Below are positions 43,852 through 52,810 of a stretch of 64,000 nucleotides of DNA, one piece after another. This stretch comes from Gemmatimonadota bacterium (GTDB lineage: Bacteria > Gemmatimonadota > Gemmatimonadetes > Gemmatimonadales > Gemmatimonadaceae). Below the pieces are notes generated by a model. The model ran no database searches and had not been told where the DNA came from. It saw nothing but the letters and a program-made list of their open reading frames with translations. The DNA lies in the NCBI GenBank assembly GCA_028287305.1, contig JAQBPX010000038.1:496001-560000 (forward strand), read 5' to 3'. Numbering within the stretch: position 1 is the stretch's first letter; each line of letters starts with the position of its first letter. The translations under genes and the position numbers were made by a program.

Positions 43852-44817
43852 TCACTCCTCCGCCTTTCGAGCGAAGGGATTCGCCTCACCGGCGATGATC
43901 TCCATCACGAATGCCAGCCCCGTCTCCGACCTGCTCACGACCCGGTGCAGCATGGCCATGGTGGAGGCCACGTCATGGCGGCCGTCCATGGTGTCGATGC
44001 CGTCCCGGAAGCGCAGCGCGCCGGTGCCGGGCTCCATGGCAAAGCCACCGCAGTGGTCGTAGTGGGAAAGCTGGACCAGGACCTCCGCCACCGCCTGTCG
44101 ACGCTCGTCTGGAACGGTGACCGGCAGCACGCAGCTCGCACAGATCGTATCCACGTTTCGCACGAATACCTCCAGGTCGAACAGGCGCGAGTCGCGCATG
44201 CAGCTCGTGCGAAGCCTGCCACCTGGCTGCTCCGAAAACTGCCAGCCCAGGTAGCCCAGCGACTTGCGGGCAACTTCCATGGTATCCGGGTCGATGCATG
44301 GGTCGTAGCCTTCGCCGGATTCGTCGCCCAGCACGTCGTCGTCGCTGAATTCTCCCAGCTCATCGGCCACCGCTGCCATCATCGCCAGCCGCTCCTCCAC
44401 CACCGCGTTGCTCGCGTACTTCGTCCGATCCAGCGTCCACCCGGTCGGCACCACTCGCTCGCCCTTGGGGGCATCCTCGATCCAGCAATGCGCGATGTCG
44501 TCGTCGCATCGCTCGAAGGCGATCCAGGAGCAGTCCACGTGCAGCCCGTCAGTGCAGTGCAGTCGCACCCATCCGTCCCTGGACCATTCGTGCTCGATCG
44601 GGTTCAGCCCCTGCTCGCTGAACTCCTCCATCAGGTCGTGAATCTCGTCGGGCTTGATCCCGGAGATGCTGACCAGCTGGTCGTCGGCGCAGACCAGCCG
44701 CTCGGGAGGGTTCTGTCGCCGGAACTCCGCGACGAACACGTCGGCGCCGCCGGCCAGGGTTGCGTCGAGGTACGCGCGACGCATGACGAACGTGGCATTT
44801 TGAACGAGTACGCTCAT
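43852..44817 (-). CDS. YbjN-domain (T3SS chaperone-like) protein
   Basis: 321 residues from MSVLVQNATF; an extended reading adds a basic tail that looks non-coding. The C-terminal half (YLGWQFSEQPGGRLRTSCM, then TICASCVLPVTVPDERRQ and HYDHCGGFAMEPGTGALRFR) fits the YbjN/CesT-like peptide-binding chaperone fold. The N-terminal half (about 1-150, with FVAEFRRQNPPERLVCADD and EEFSEQGLNPIEHEWSR) is separate and unrecognised. YbjN proteins are often regulatory or chaperone-like. Not linked to neighbours. Confidence 0.65.
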   Translation of the reverse strand: MSVLVQNATFVMRRAYLDATLAGGADVFVAEFRRQNPPERLVCADDQLVSISGIKPDEIHDLMEEFSEQGLNPIEHEWSRDGWVRLHCTDGLHVDCSWIAFERCDDDIAHCWIEDAPKGERVVPTGWTLDRTKYASNAVVEERLAMMAAVADELGEFSDDDVLGDESGEGYDPCIDPDTMEVARKSLGYLGWQFSEQPGGRLRTSCMRDSRLFDLEVFVRNVDTICASCVLPVTVPDERRQAVAEVLVQLSHYDHCGGFAMEPGTGALRFRDGIDTMDGRHDVASTMAMLHRVVSRSETGLAFVMEIIAGEANPFARKAEE

Positions 44818-44926
44818 GAATGAGAGAGTGGGGACGCTGGCAAGGTTGCGCCGACGTCTGCGCCGACCCGTACCAAATTCCCGCACGCCGGAGCGAACGG
44901 CCCGCGCCCCAGCAGTCCGCCGGATC

Positions 44927-45904
44927 CTACCGCGCCACGGCGTCGCGCCGATACACGTCGGTCGTGAGGTACTTGAGACCCGAGTCTACCAGCAGCGTGG
45001 CGACGGTAGCCTGCGGTCCCAGTTGCATCCCCACCTGGATAGCCGCGCGCACGTTCGCTCCGGACGACGTGCCGGCGAAGAGTCCCTCCTCCCGGGCAAG
45101 CCGCCTGGCCATCGCCTGCGCGTCGGCAGTGGAGACTCCGATGATCTCGTTCACCACGCTCGCATTCCAGCGCGGCGGCACGCGGCCGATCCCGATCCCC
45201 TCGATCCTGTGAGCGCCCGCCCCCCCGCCCGACAGCACCGCAGACTCGCTCGGCTCCACCGCAACGATCCTGACCTCCGCACGATGCCGCCTCAGCGCGT
45301 CGGCCACTCCCTGTAGCGAGGCAGAGGTACCGATGGACTGCACGAACGCATCGACATCACCGCCCGCCTGCTCCCAGAGCTCCTCACCCATCGGCGCGTA
45401 GCCCTGGATGCTGTCGGTGTTATTGAGCTGGTCTGTCCAATAGGTGCAGGGCTCGCGGCTGATCTCCCTGGCCCTCTCGATCATGTCCAGGATCAGTTGC
45501 CGAGTGATGATCCCACCCTCGCTGTGCACGAGGGTCAGCTCGGCGCCCAGCGCCGCCATCTGCGTGAGCTTCTCCTCGCTGAACGCGTTGGAGGTGACGA
45601 TGCGCAGCCGGTAGCCCAACACCGCGCACACCAGCGCAAGCGAAGCACCGGTGCTGCCACCGGTGTACTCGACCACGGCGTATCCCGGCTGCAGTCCACC
45701 GCTGCGTTCTGCTCCGCGAATGACCGCGAGCGCCATGCGATCCTTCATGCTGCCAGTGGGGTTTGCTCCCTCGAGCTTCACGAGGATCCTGGCGCAGCCA
45801 GGCGGCGCCACCCGTCGAAGCTGGACCAGCGGCGTATTTCCGATCGCGCCCAGCACGCCGTCGGCTGGTGCGCTCGGATGTGGCGTCTCGGCTTCGGGGT
45901 TCAT
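44927..45904 (-). CDS. PLP-dependent cysteine synthase / cysteine-synthase-family lyase
   Basis: 325 residues. The PLP-binding Lys is Lys54 (GANPTGSMKDRMALAV). The substrate-binding loop is YTGGSTGASLALVCAV, and the glycine-rich phosphate loop is QSIGTSASLQGVADAL. A third element, GEELWEQAGGDVDAFV, and a C-terminal FAGTSSGANVRAAIQVG complete the fold-type II layout. It is shorter than CBS and lacks a regulatory tail. The family includes O-acetylserine sulfhydrylase and relatives that use other thiols; here I can only place it in the family. It diverges, 71 bp away, from a GlxA-type regulator, which may control it. Confidence 0.85.
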   Translation of the reverse strand: MNPEAETPHPSAPADGVLGAIGNTPLVQLRRVAPPGCARILVKLEGANPTGSMKDRMALAVIRGAERSGGLQPGYAVVEYTGGSTGASLALVCAVLGYRLRIVTSNAFSEEKLTQMAALGAELTLVHSEGGIITRQLILDMIERAREISREPCTYWTDQLNNTDSIQGYAPMGEELWEQAGGDVDAFVQSIGTSASLQGVADALRRHRAEVRIVAVEPSESAVLSGGGAGAHRIEGIGIGRVPPRWNASVVNEIIGVSTADAQAMARRLAREEGLFAGTSSGANVRAAIQVGMQLGPQATVATLLVDSGLKYLTTDVYRRDAVAR

Positions 45905-45975
45905 GGACGGATGCTAGCCCCCCGAGTTGGGGCGCGACTACGGGCAAGAGTGCCAATGTTGCTATCATTCTCGCC

Positions 45976-46935
45976 ATGCGCATTCACGTGCTCGTCCTCG
46001 ACGGCGTATTCGACCTGGGCCTTGCCGCTCTCCTCGACACCTTCCAGACGGCGAATGAGCTCATCGCGATGTCCGAGCTCACGCTGCCCCCGTTCGACGC
46101 GCGCATCGTCGGCGTTCGCCGGAACGTCAGGACCGCCCGCGGCTTTCGCATCCCCGTGCTCGGCGCTGGCACGAGGACGCCGGACGTCGTGATCGTGCCG
46201 GCGATAGGAGTGAAGATGCCGGAGCCGCTCGAGACTGCGCTGGCGCGCCGCGACGTGGCCGACGCAGGCGATGCACTTCGACGCTATGCCCGTCGAGGCG
46301 CCACGATGACGGCCGCCTGTGTCGGCACGTTCGTGCTGGCGGAGTCCGGCCTGCTCGACCACCAGCGGGCGACGACCACGTGGTGGCTCGCCTCGCTGTT
46401 TCGCCAGCGGTATCCGGATGTGGAGGTCGACGAATCCCACATGATCGTGAAGTCAGGCGACACCGTGACGGCCGGTGCAGCGCTCGGCCACATGGATCTT
46501 GCCCTCTGGCTCGTGCGGAGCGTGAGCCCGCAGTTGGCCTCACTGGTCGCGAAGTACCTGATCGTCGACTCGCGTCCGTCGCAGTCGGCGTACGCGCTCA
46601 CCGACCACCTGGTGCATTCCGATCCGATCGTCCAGCGTTTCGAAGCGTGGGCGCGCGCGCGCCTCGCCCGCGGATTCGAGCTGGATGACGCGGCAAGGGC
46701 GATCGGCGCGAGCAAGCGAACGCTCGCGCGGCGCATGCACAGCGTGCTCGGAAAGACGCCGCTCGGGTACTTTCAGAGCCTTCGTGTCGAGCACGCGGTG
46801 TACCTGCTGAAGACCACGGGAGCCAGCGTCGACGAGGTGGCCTCGCGCGTGGGGTACGCCGATGGCGTGACGCTGCGCGCGTTGCTGCGCCGTCACCTGA
46901 ACCTTGGCGTCAAGGACATCAGGCGCACCCACTGA
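45976..46935 (+). CDS. GlxA-family transcriptional regulator (DJ-1/PfpI + AraC HTH)
   Basis: 319 residues. The N-terminal DJ-1/PfpI-like domain (about 1-180) has VFDLGLAALLDTFQTANEL, and the nucleophile-elbow position MTAACVGTFVLAESGLL has a Cys. The C-terminal AraC DNA-binding domain has two helix-turn-helices (LDDAARAIGASKRTLARRMHS and SVDEVASRVGYADGVTLRALLR). The sensor binds a small molecule or an amino-acid-like ligand in characterised members. It diverges from the cysteine-synthase-family gene and is the likely regulator of it. Confidence 0.9.
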   Translation: MRIHVLVLDGVFDLGLAALLDTFQTANELIAMSELTLPPFDARIVGVRRNVRTARGFRIPVLGAGTRTPDVVIVPAIGVKMPEPLETALARRDVADAGDALRRYARRGATMTAACVGTFVLAESGLLDHQRATTTWWLASLFRQRYPDVEVDESHMIVKSGDTVTAGAALGHMDLALWLVRSVSPQLASLVAKYLIVDSRPSQSAYALTDHLVHSDPIVQRFEAWARARLARGFELDDAARAIGASKRTLARRMHSVLGKTPLGYFQSLRVEHAVYLLKTTGASVDEVASRVGYADGVTLRALLRRHLNLGVKDIRRTH

Positions 46936-47047
46936 GCACTGCCATCGGAAAGGGTTTGGCAATAACGCTAACAGGAATGACGTTATTGCCTCTGCTCCCC
47001 TGCCGAGTCCAGCCGTAGCTTGCCCCCTCACTCATTCGGGGGCTCAC

Positions 47048-47773
47048 GTGGATCGCATTCTGACAGTCCTGGGCGGAATACTGGGAATCGTTGTCCCGGT
47101 ACTCTTCGCATTCGCCCTGCGCCAGGGTGTGGCGCGAAGCCCGCTGGGCGAAGCGCAAAAGGCGTCCTGTCGCACCACCATCGATGTGGGGATCACCCTC
47201 TGGACGGCGGTGATCTGGATTGCGTCATGGACGCACCTCCTGGACTACCATGCCGGCGACGCCTGGCCGCGCATCGCCTTGCCGCTGTTCCTTCCGGTGA
47301 TCGTCGCGCTGGCGATGCTGCTACATCCGACCGCCCGAACCATCATCGACAGTATTCCCGCCGCGACCCTGATCGGCGTGCAGGCCTTTCGGCTGGCGGG
47401 ATTCGTGTTCCTGATCATACCCGGGCTCGGCCACCTGCCCCCGGCCTTCGTGAGCGGTGGATATGGCGACATCGCCACCGGCCTGCTGGCCATCGTTGCC
47501 GGCCTGGCGCTGGCGAGGAATTCCTCTCACGCCAGGTCCTGGTTCGTGTTGTTCAGCGCGGTGGGCCTGGGCGACCTGCTGAACGTCGCGGGACTGCTGT
47601 TCTGGTTCTACCCCAGCTGGAGCCACGCCGTCCCTTCCAGCGCGGCCCTTGCGGATTTCTCGCTCGTGATGGTTCCCGCGCTCGCCGCGCCCATCGCGTT
47701 GATACTGCACTGCTATGCGTTGCGAAGTGTCTTCGTGCGTCGGCACGCAACCGTGTTTCAGCGAGTGCGCTGA
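47048..47773 (+). CDS. Seven-helix integral membrane protein, unknown function
   Basis: About 241 residues from a GTG (VDRILTVLGGILGIVVPVL). There are seven hydrophobic helices (for example ITLWTAVIWIASWTHLL, PLFLPVIVALAMLL, GVQAFRLAGFVFLIIPGLG, FVLFSAVGLGDLLNVAGLLFWFY), with short loops and a basic C-terminus. I recognise no family, and no catalytic motif is visible. It does not overlap other genes. Confidence 0.7.
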   Translation: MDRILTVLGGILGIVVPVLFAFALRQGVARSPLGEAQKASCRTTIDVGITLWTAVIWIASWTHLLDYHAGDAWPRIALPLFLPVIVALAMLLHPTARTIIDSIPAATLIGVQAFRLAGFVFLIIPGLGHLPPAFVSGGYGDIATGLLAIVAGLALARNSSHARSWFVLFSAVGLGDLLNVAGLLFWFYPSWSHAVPSSAALADFSLVMVPALAAPIALILHCYALRSVFVRRHATVFQRVR

Positions 47774-47785
47774 TTCACGGCGGCC

Positions 47786-48532
47786 TCATGGCCCCACCCG
47801 CGTATCCCTCAGCGCGAACGTTCCCTCGGCGCGGATCCGGGCCGTGAGGAGGCGCGTGTTGAGATCCACCGACTGCTCGGGCACCGGAACCCATTCGGCG
47901 CCGACCAGCTGCACCACGCGGAGGTCGGAGCCGGACGTCCCCTTGCGCATGTACTGCAGGTTGTAGGGCATGGTCAGCGTCAGCGCCGCGTCCGGGGCGG
48001 CCGGAGTCGCGTGCAGCTCGAGCACGCTGTAACGAACCAGTAGCGAGTCCGTTGGTGCTACGGTGGAGAGCGCGAGCGTGAGGCGCGTGTCCCGGGTGAA
48101 TGCGCCCGGTGCCGCGACCACGCTCACGCCATCGTACATCCCGTCGCCCGCTGAACCACCGAACACGCCGATCGTCGCACCCGCGTATACGTCGACGCTC
48201 GCGGAGTCGCGCCTGGTCCGGGAGGTCGCGATGACGTAGGCATGTCCGCCGCGCACGCCGTGCATCACGCCCCAGGTGTTGATGAACAGCACCGCGGTGT
48301 CCGACACCGTCCACGCGACGCTGGCGGTGTCGATGCGACCGCCGCCTCCGTTGCGCACGTCGGCGTAGAGCGGACGATCAACGCCGATGTTGATCGCCTC
48401 CGTAGGGGCATTGATGATCTTCACCGAGGCCACGGCGACGTCGATCGGCATCGTGGGACCCGGTCCTCCCCGGTCTCCTCCGCACCCAGCAGCGAGCAGG
48501 GCTGCGACCATGATGAGCGATGCATGCCTCAT
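47786..48532 (-). CDS. Lipoprotein with Ig-like/BIG-type features, unknown function
   Basis: 248 residues. The lipobox LLAAGC (Cys17) is clear (MRHASLIMVAALLAAGCGGD). The middle part is Ig-like (VRNGGGGRIDTASVAWTVSD, TAVLFINTWGVMHGVRGGHA). The C-terminal half has a beta-rich AAPGAFTRDTRLTLALSTVA and LPYNLQYM-like segment. It overlaps the upstream Ig-like lipoprotein gene (ATGA), so the two are a pair. Confidence 0.65.
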   Translation of the reverse strand: MRHASLIMVAALLAAGCGGDRGGPGPTMPIDVAVASVKIINAPTEAINIGVDRPLYADVRNGGGGRIDTASVAWTVSDTAVLFINTWGVMHGVRGGHAYVIATSRTRRDSASVDVYAGATIGVFGGSAGDGMYDGVSVVAAPGAFTRDTRLTLALSTVAPTDSLLVRYSVLELHATPAAPDAALTLTMPYNLQYMRKGTSGSDLRVVQLVGAEWVPVPEQSVDLNTRLLTARIRAEGTFALRDTRVGP

Positions 48533-49548
48533 GGCGACACCGTGATGATGGTGCTCGCCGACTTCCCTTCGCTGGTTGCAGTGACGGTGGTGCGCCCCGC
48601 CTTGAGTGCGGTGACGCGGCCATCGCTGTTGACGATCGCGACCTGCGGATCCTGGCTTGCCCACGTCACCGTGCGTGACGTCGGCAGGTCCAGGCCATCG
48701 GCGCCGAGCGTGCGCGCCGAGAGCAGGGTGGACGCGCCGATGGCGAGGGTTGCGTCGACGCCGGCGCCACCGAGCGAGATCATCGCGACTGGATCGGCGA
48801 GGATCGCGTAGGCGGCCGTGCCGAGGAAGCGAGCGGAGACCGTGTGGTTGGCGACGTCGAGCTGTGCGCGCTCGCGAATCGGCTTCCACGTGCCGCCCGA
48901 GAGGGAGAATACCTCGAGCGCGTTCACCGGCGTGCCGGCCGGCAGCTTCGTGGGGTCGAAGCGGAGCGTGATGTTGGCGTCGCCGTTGAAGTTCGGCGAG
49001 GGCGTGCTCACCGACCAGGAGGCCGCGACGACGCGATCATCGCGTGCGTCGAAGGGCTGCAGGTAGAAGTTGAGCGGGCCCTGCGTTCCGGGCGTGATGC
49101 CGAAGAGCGCGACCTTGCCGCCCGATGCGCGCACCAGCGCACCGGACGCCGGGAAGGCGACGACACTGGAGGTGTTGAACTCGGCGTACGTGTACTTCTC
49201 GGCCAGCCGCGCGACGATCGCGGCGTGGCCCGCGCCGGTGACCGTCACCAGTCCAGTGGCGCTGACGCGCGCGATGGTGGTGTCGGTTTCCTGCCAGCTG
49301 GCGCCGGTGGCGGACGTCGCTGCCCCTGACTCATTCACCCCGACCGCCGAGAGCTGGAAGGACTCGCCTTCGAGCAGCATGCGATCGGGCACGCCGGTGA
49401 CCACCACGCGGTACACGCTGACTGGCGTGACCTTGATGATGAGCGGTCCGGCATGGTCGCCTGCAACGCAGGCGGTGAGTGAAGTGAGGAGTGAGGAGGC
49501 AGCGAGAGCGACAGCGACAGCACCAGCAACTGACGAGTTACGACGCAT
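48529..49548 (-). CDS. Lipoprotein with two bacterial Ig-like (BIG2) domains
   Basis: 339 residues from MRRNSSVAGAVAVALAASSLL, with a lipobox ending in LTAC. Two BIG2-type domains are seen: about 55-115 (SFQLSAVGVNESGAATSATGAS then TDTTIARVSATGLVTVTG) and 275-339 (LDLPTSRTVTWASQDPQ, VNSDGRVTALKAGRTTVT). The middle has a ZU5/GAIN-like VRASGGKVALFGITPG patch. Such proteins are surface or periplasmic. The pair with the next gene is tightly coupled; role unknown. Confidence 0.75.
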   Translation of the reverse strand: MRRNSSVAGAVAVALAASSLLTSLTACVAGDHAGPLIIKVTPVSVYRVVVTGVPDRMLLEGESFQLSAVGVNESGAATSATGASWQETDTTIARVSATGLVTVTGAGHAAIVARLAEKYTYAEFNTSSVVAFPASGALVRASGGKVALFGITPGTQGPLNFYLQPFDARDDRVVAASWSVSTPSPNFNGDANITLRFDPTKLPAGTPVNALEVFSLSGGTWKPIRERAQLDVANHTVSARFLGTAAYAILADPVAMISLGGAGVDATLAIGASTLLSARTLGADGLDLPTSRTVTWASQDPQVAIVNSDGRVTALKAGRTTVTATSEGKSASTIITVSP

Positions 49549-49613
49549 AGGCTGTTGGGTTGAGGGAGCCTTCCCAACCAACATAGGGTTCTTTTTTGTG
49601 GCGTCCTAGGGTT

Positions 49614-49629
49614 GTGAGACGCTGCGTGA
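49614..49629 (+). repeat. Copy of a 16-bp recurring motif (GTGAGACGCTGCGTGA)
   Basis: Identical to the copy at 3236-3251, and the same family as 42013-42028 and 43763-43778. It lies in the gap between convergently arranged envelope genes, not in a coding sequence. Confidence 0.6.
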
Positions 49630-49661
49630 GGGTAACGTGGCGGGCGGGGCTGTATTGTACG

Positions 49662-50255
49662 CTACGGATGCGACACGGTGATCGACTTCGCCTCGTCGGT
49701 GTACAGCGTCATGATCGTGCCCGACTTGATCTCGGCGTCATTGCCGTGCTTGAGGAGGCCGATGGGCCCGAAGAGTACCGTGAGCGCGACCGTCGCTCCC
49801 GTGTTGTTGTCGCCCGCGCGAGCCTTGCTGGCGCGCACGGAGACCTTGTCGCCCGAGGTGAGCGTGGTCGACTCGAGGCGGACATTGAGCTTGCCGCCGC
49901 GTCCCATGAAGCCCGCGCCCTTGGCCTCGGTGACGACGCCCTTCACCGTGGCGCCCTTCGCGATGACGACCACGCCGTCCACCTTTATGTCATCGGTGAC
50001 GACGAGGACGAAGCGATCGCCCTCGGTTGCGCTCTTCGACGACATGTTCTCAGTGGTGGCCGCGGTGAACTCGAGGCAGTCGGGGATCGCGAGGGTGCGG
50101 AGGGTTGGCGCTGCGGGGGTGGCCGGAGCGGCAACGGCTGCTGCCGGAACGGCGGCCGCCTGTGGAATGACCTGCGGCTGGGTTGTCGCCTGGGCGCCGA
50201 GTGCGACGGGCGCGAGGAGCAGGAGGGCGAGCCGGCAGCGAAAGGGCAAGTGCAT
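49662..50255 (-). CDS. Hypothetical secreted protein
   Basis: 197 residues from MHLPFRCRLALLLLAPVALGAQ, a signal peptide; the longer reading adds ten residues without value. A Pro/Ala-rich linker (AAAVPAAAVAAPATPAAPT) precedes a beta-rich domain (KSATEGDRFVLVVTDDIKVDG, VVVIAKGATVKGVVTEAKG, GKLNVRLESTTLTSGDKVSV), similar in style to domains that hold small-molecule or stress-related proteins. Function unknown. Confidence 0.65.
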   Translation of the reverse strand: MHLPFRCRLALLLLAPVALGAQATTQPQVIPQAAAVPAAAVAAPATPAAPTLRTLAIPDCLEFTAATTENMSSKSATEGDRFVLVVTDDIKVDGVVVIAKGATVKGVVTEAKGAGFMGRGGKLNVRLESTTLTSGDKVSVRASKARAGDNNTGATVALTVLFGPIGLLKHGNDAEIKSGTIMTLYTDEAKSITVSHP

Positions 50256-50536
50256 CGAGGAACTCCTGGAGGAAGGAAGTCCCACGATGCAGCTACCCTC
50301 TGACAGTGCTCAGTGGTGGAGCTGGGGGAACCAGGAAACGCCGAAGTTGACCCGCGTGCTTCGGGCATCGATGCCCAGGTTGTCCACGCTCACGTGATTG
50401 ATCGTAGCCCAGCTCGAGCGATGCGCCCGATCGTGAGCAGTAACCGGTATAGCCAGAGCATTGTACTGGCGCATCAATCGGCGGCCATGCGAAGTTGACC
50501 GCGGGTAGTGGATACACCTCTGCAACCACAGGAACC

Positions 50537-50740
50537 ATGGCCAGTCAGCGCGATGTGATGCGAGTCCTGTTTCGCCGGCACATGGGAAATGAATCCGCGG
50601 TGATTCGCGCATATGCGGACGCCGAGCGTCGCGGTGAGGTGTCGCGCAAGAGCAACGATTATGCTATCGATGCCGAGGAATATGCGCGCAGGCTGCTTGC
50701 TGACGCGAAGAAGAAGGGGTGGATTTCCGAGTACCGATAG
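50537..50740 (+). CDS. Small hypothetical protein (67 aa)
   Basis: 67 residues from MASQRDVMRV, with an AGGA six bases before the ATG. It is highly charged (AERRGEVSRKSNDYAIDAEEYARRL), helical and without a membrane segment. A 280-bp region upstream, between it and the divergent secreted protein, shows no gene; a fragmentary beta-barrel-like tail in another frame there is not supported. Function unknown. Confidence 0.55.
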   Translation: MASQRDVMRVLFRRHMGNESAVIRAYADAERRGEVSRKSNDYAIDAEEYARRLLADAKKKGWISEYR

Positions 50741-50782
50741 TCCTTTGACGCCCTTACGCCTGCTCACCCCGGATGCCCGCCA

Positions 50783-51133
50783 ATGAAGATTCAGGAACGA
50801 TCCGCCCAGGTCTGGCCCCTTCTCGCTTTTGCCGCGCATAACCGTCAACTGCTCAGCTACGACCTCGTGAGCAAGCTGACTGGCATGCCGGCTGTTGGAC
50901 TCGGTGCCGTGCTCGAGCCGATCCAGTCATACTGCCTGCTGAAAGCACTGCCGCCCCTCACCGTGCTCGTCGTCAACAAGGGCACTGGCATGCCAGGCGC
51001 TGGCTTTCTCGCGAGCGACGTACCGCGACAGACCAGCAGCGTGTTCGAGCACGATTGGCTCGCTGCTTCGCCGCCGAGTCCAGAACAGCTGGCTGATGCC
51101 GTTCGCGAATTGCCTTCCAACGCGAACGGCTAG
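50783..51133 (+). CDS. Conserved hypothetical protein (116 aa)
   Basis: 116 residues. The opening MKIQERSAQVWPLLAFAAHNRQLLSYDLVSKLTGM and the following GAVLEPIQSYCLLKALPPLTVLVVN and GMPGAGFLASDVP blocks recall a family of widespread small unknown proteins. It is soluble. It does not overlap the preceding gene but is close (42 bp) and could be co-transcribed. Function unknown. Confidence 0.65.
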   Translation: MKIQERSAQVWPLLAFAAHNRQLLSYDLVSKLTGMPAVGLGAVLEPIQSYCLLKALPPLTVLVVNKGTGMPGAGFLASDVPRQTSSVFEHDWLAASPPSPEQLADAVRELPSNANG

Positions 51134-51154
51134 CGACGTCCGACTTGGTGGCTG

Positions 51155-52423
51155 CTATTTCGGCCTCCGCAACTTCTCCTCATACAGCTTCTTCCCGCGC
51201 CTGGCGTTGTACGCGCGCTGCGCCGAGTACTTGGCGTCCGCGTCGTTGAAGTCGCCCTGCTGCATCTTGCTCGCGAGTACGCGCAGGTCGCCCATCTGCT
51301 CGCGCAGCTCCTCGTCGTCCACGCTCGCGTGCGCCATGCTGTGCGCCGCGTGCTCGAGCACCATCCCCGCGCCGTGGTAGTCGCCGCGCTCGCGCAGCTT
51401 GAGCGCTTCCTCGCGCGCACGCGCGACTTCCTGGACGAGCATCTCCGTCCGCACTTCCGGCTCCGCCTTGCCCTGCGCGTCGAGTGACGACGTGATCGGC
51501 ATGCGCACCTCGCGAAGCTCCACGCCCGCACCCTCCGTGAGCACGGTCGCGGTGACCGTGACCATCGCGATCTGGACGTCGCCCTGCGTGAGCCCCGGCA
51601 CGAAGAACTCCAGCAGCAGCGACTTGGGCTCGCGCGCGTAGAGGTCGCCCATCTCCACACGGACGGTGCCGTCGGTCGAGCTCGACGGATACCGGTTGTG
51701 CACCGCGATCAGCTCCACCGCCTCGGCGGCCTTCACGTGCACCACCACGTTCTGCGCCGAGAGCGTGAGCAGCCCCTCGATCTCCTCCTCGAACACGCCG
51801 GGCGCCTGGTCGGGCCGCTCGATGTAGTACGTGTTGCCGCCGCCCGCGTCGGCCATGGCCTTGAGCAGCTCTTCATCGTAGTCCTCGCCGAAGCCGATGG
51901 TGCTGGTGCTCACGCCCTTTGCGGCGGCAGCACGGCAGAGCGCGACGAGACGCGGCGCGTCGGTGATGCCGACATTCGCGAGGCCGTCGGTGAGGAGCAG
52001 CACGCGATGCATGGCGCCGTCGTCCGATCCGCCGCGACCCTTCTCGGTGAGCTCATGGCCGCGCAGCCATCCACCGCTGAGGTTCGTGCTGCCGCCCGGG
52101 TGAATGCCCGCGATCAACTGCTGCAGGTCGACGCCGGCGGTGCCGCTCACGGGAAGCGACACGGTGGTGACCGCATCGTCGTAGGCGACGACGCTCAGCC
52201 GGTCGTCGGGACGCACGCGTCTCGCGAGGAACGCAGCGGCTTCCTTGGCGCGCTCGAGCTTCTCGCCGCCCATCGAGCCGGAGCGGTCGAGCACGAGCGA
52301 GAGGTTGAGCGGGACGTGGTGATCGGTGGCGGGGACCTTTCCCTCGAGCTTCAGCAGGGCGCGGACGATGTAGCCCTCACGCGCGACGGCGAGCTCGTAA
52401 TCGACCAGGACTTTCGGTTCCAT
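51155..52423 (-). CDS. von Willebrand factor A domain protein
   Basis: 422 residues, soluble. The vWA domain (about 38-215) has the MIDAS motif DRSGS (VLDRSGSMGGEKLERAKEAA), a threonine in GGSTNLSGGW and LLLTDGLANVG. A C-terminal part (about 230-422) is beta-rich then helical, with VQEVARAREEALKLRERGD. Such proteins mediate metal-dependent protein contacts, often in complexes with MoxR ATPases, but no MoxR gene is here. It converges with the gene upstream. Confidence 0.85.
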   Translation of the reverse strand: MEPKVLVDYELAVAREGYIVRALLKLEGKVPATDHHVPLNLSLVLDRSGSMGGEKLERAKEAAAFLARRVRPDDRLSVVAYDDAVTTVSLPVSGTAGVDLQQLIAGIHPGGSTNLSGGWLRGHELTEKGRGGSDDGAMHRVLLLTDGLANVGITDAPRLVALCRAAAAKGVSTSTIGFGEDYDEELLKAMADAGGGNTYYIERPDQAPGVFEEEIEGLLTLSAQNVVVHVKAAEAVELIAVHNRYPSSSTDGTVRVEMGDLYAREPKSLLLEFFVPGLTQGDVQIAMVTVTATVLTEGAGVELREVRMPITSSLDAQGKAEPEVRTEMLVQEVARAREEALKLRERGDYHGAGMVLEHAAHSMAHASVDDEELREQMGDLRVLASKMQQGDFNDADAKYSAQRAYNARRGKKLYEEKLRRPK

Positions 52424-52573
52424 GGGACCTCGTTGTTCAGGTCCCTCATAGTCGTGGGTGGGTCTGACAATGGATGCGACATGCGTGAATCTGATGCGGC
52501 AGGATCGCGATTGTGCCGCAGGTTAACCAACGAGCCTCAAGTTGAATTTACCCAACAGTTAGGTTACTCTTCG

Positions 52574-52810
52574 ATGCCCACGGTGCTACGCGTGGATGGC
52601 TTTCAATTCCTGGTGCTTTTTCCCTCGAGGGAGCACGGCCCCCCGCACGTTCACGTCCGGAAAGCCGGCGCGGAAGTGATCATCTGGCTGACGCCAGTGC
52701 GGCTCGGCCCAAATCGCGGAATGAGCGCAGTTGAGGCTCATCGGGCGGCCGAAATCGCTGAGCGGCGCCTGGACGTTCTACTGAGTTCCTGGAGAGAACA
52801 CCATGGCTAA
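52574..52810 (+). CDS. DUF4160 domain protein (putative toxin-antitoxin partner)
   Basis: 78 residues from MPTVLRVDGFQFLVLF. The DUF4160 signature is PSREHGPPHVHVRKAGAEV, followed by NRGMSAVEAHRAAEIAERR. This family is often encoded with DUF2442, and the pairs are suspected toxin-antitoxin-like modules. Its end overlaps the start of the DUF2442 gene by 8 bp. Confidence 0.85.
   Translation: MPTVLRVDGFQFLVLFPSREHGPPHVHVRKAGAEVIIWLTPVRLGPNRGMSAVEAHRAAEIAERRLDVLLSSWREHHG

Noticed and set aside
50310-50612. Minus-strand reading ending in VNFGVSWFPQLHH, like a beta-barrel tail
   Set aside because: It has no signal peptide or good start, lies across the promoter region of two divergent genes, and the rest of the frame has no coding character. 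It could be a relic.
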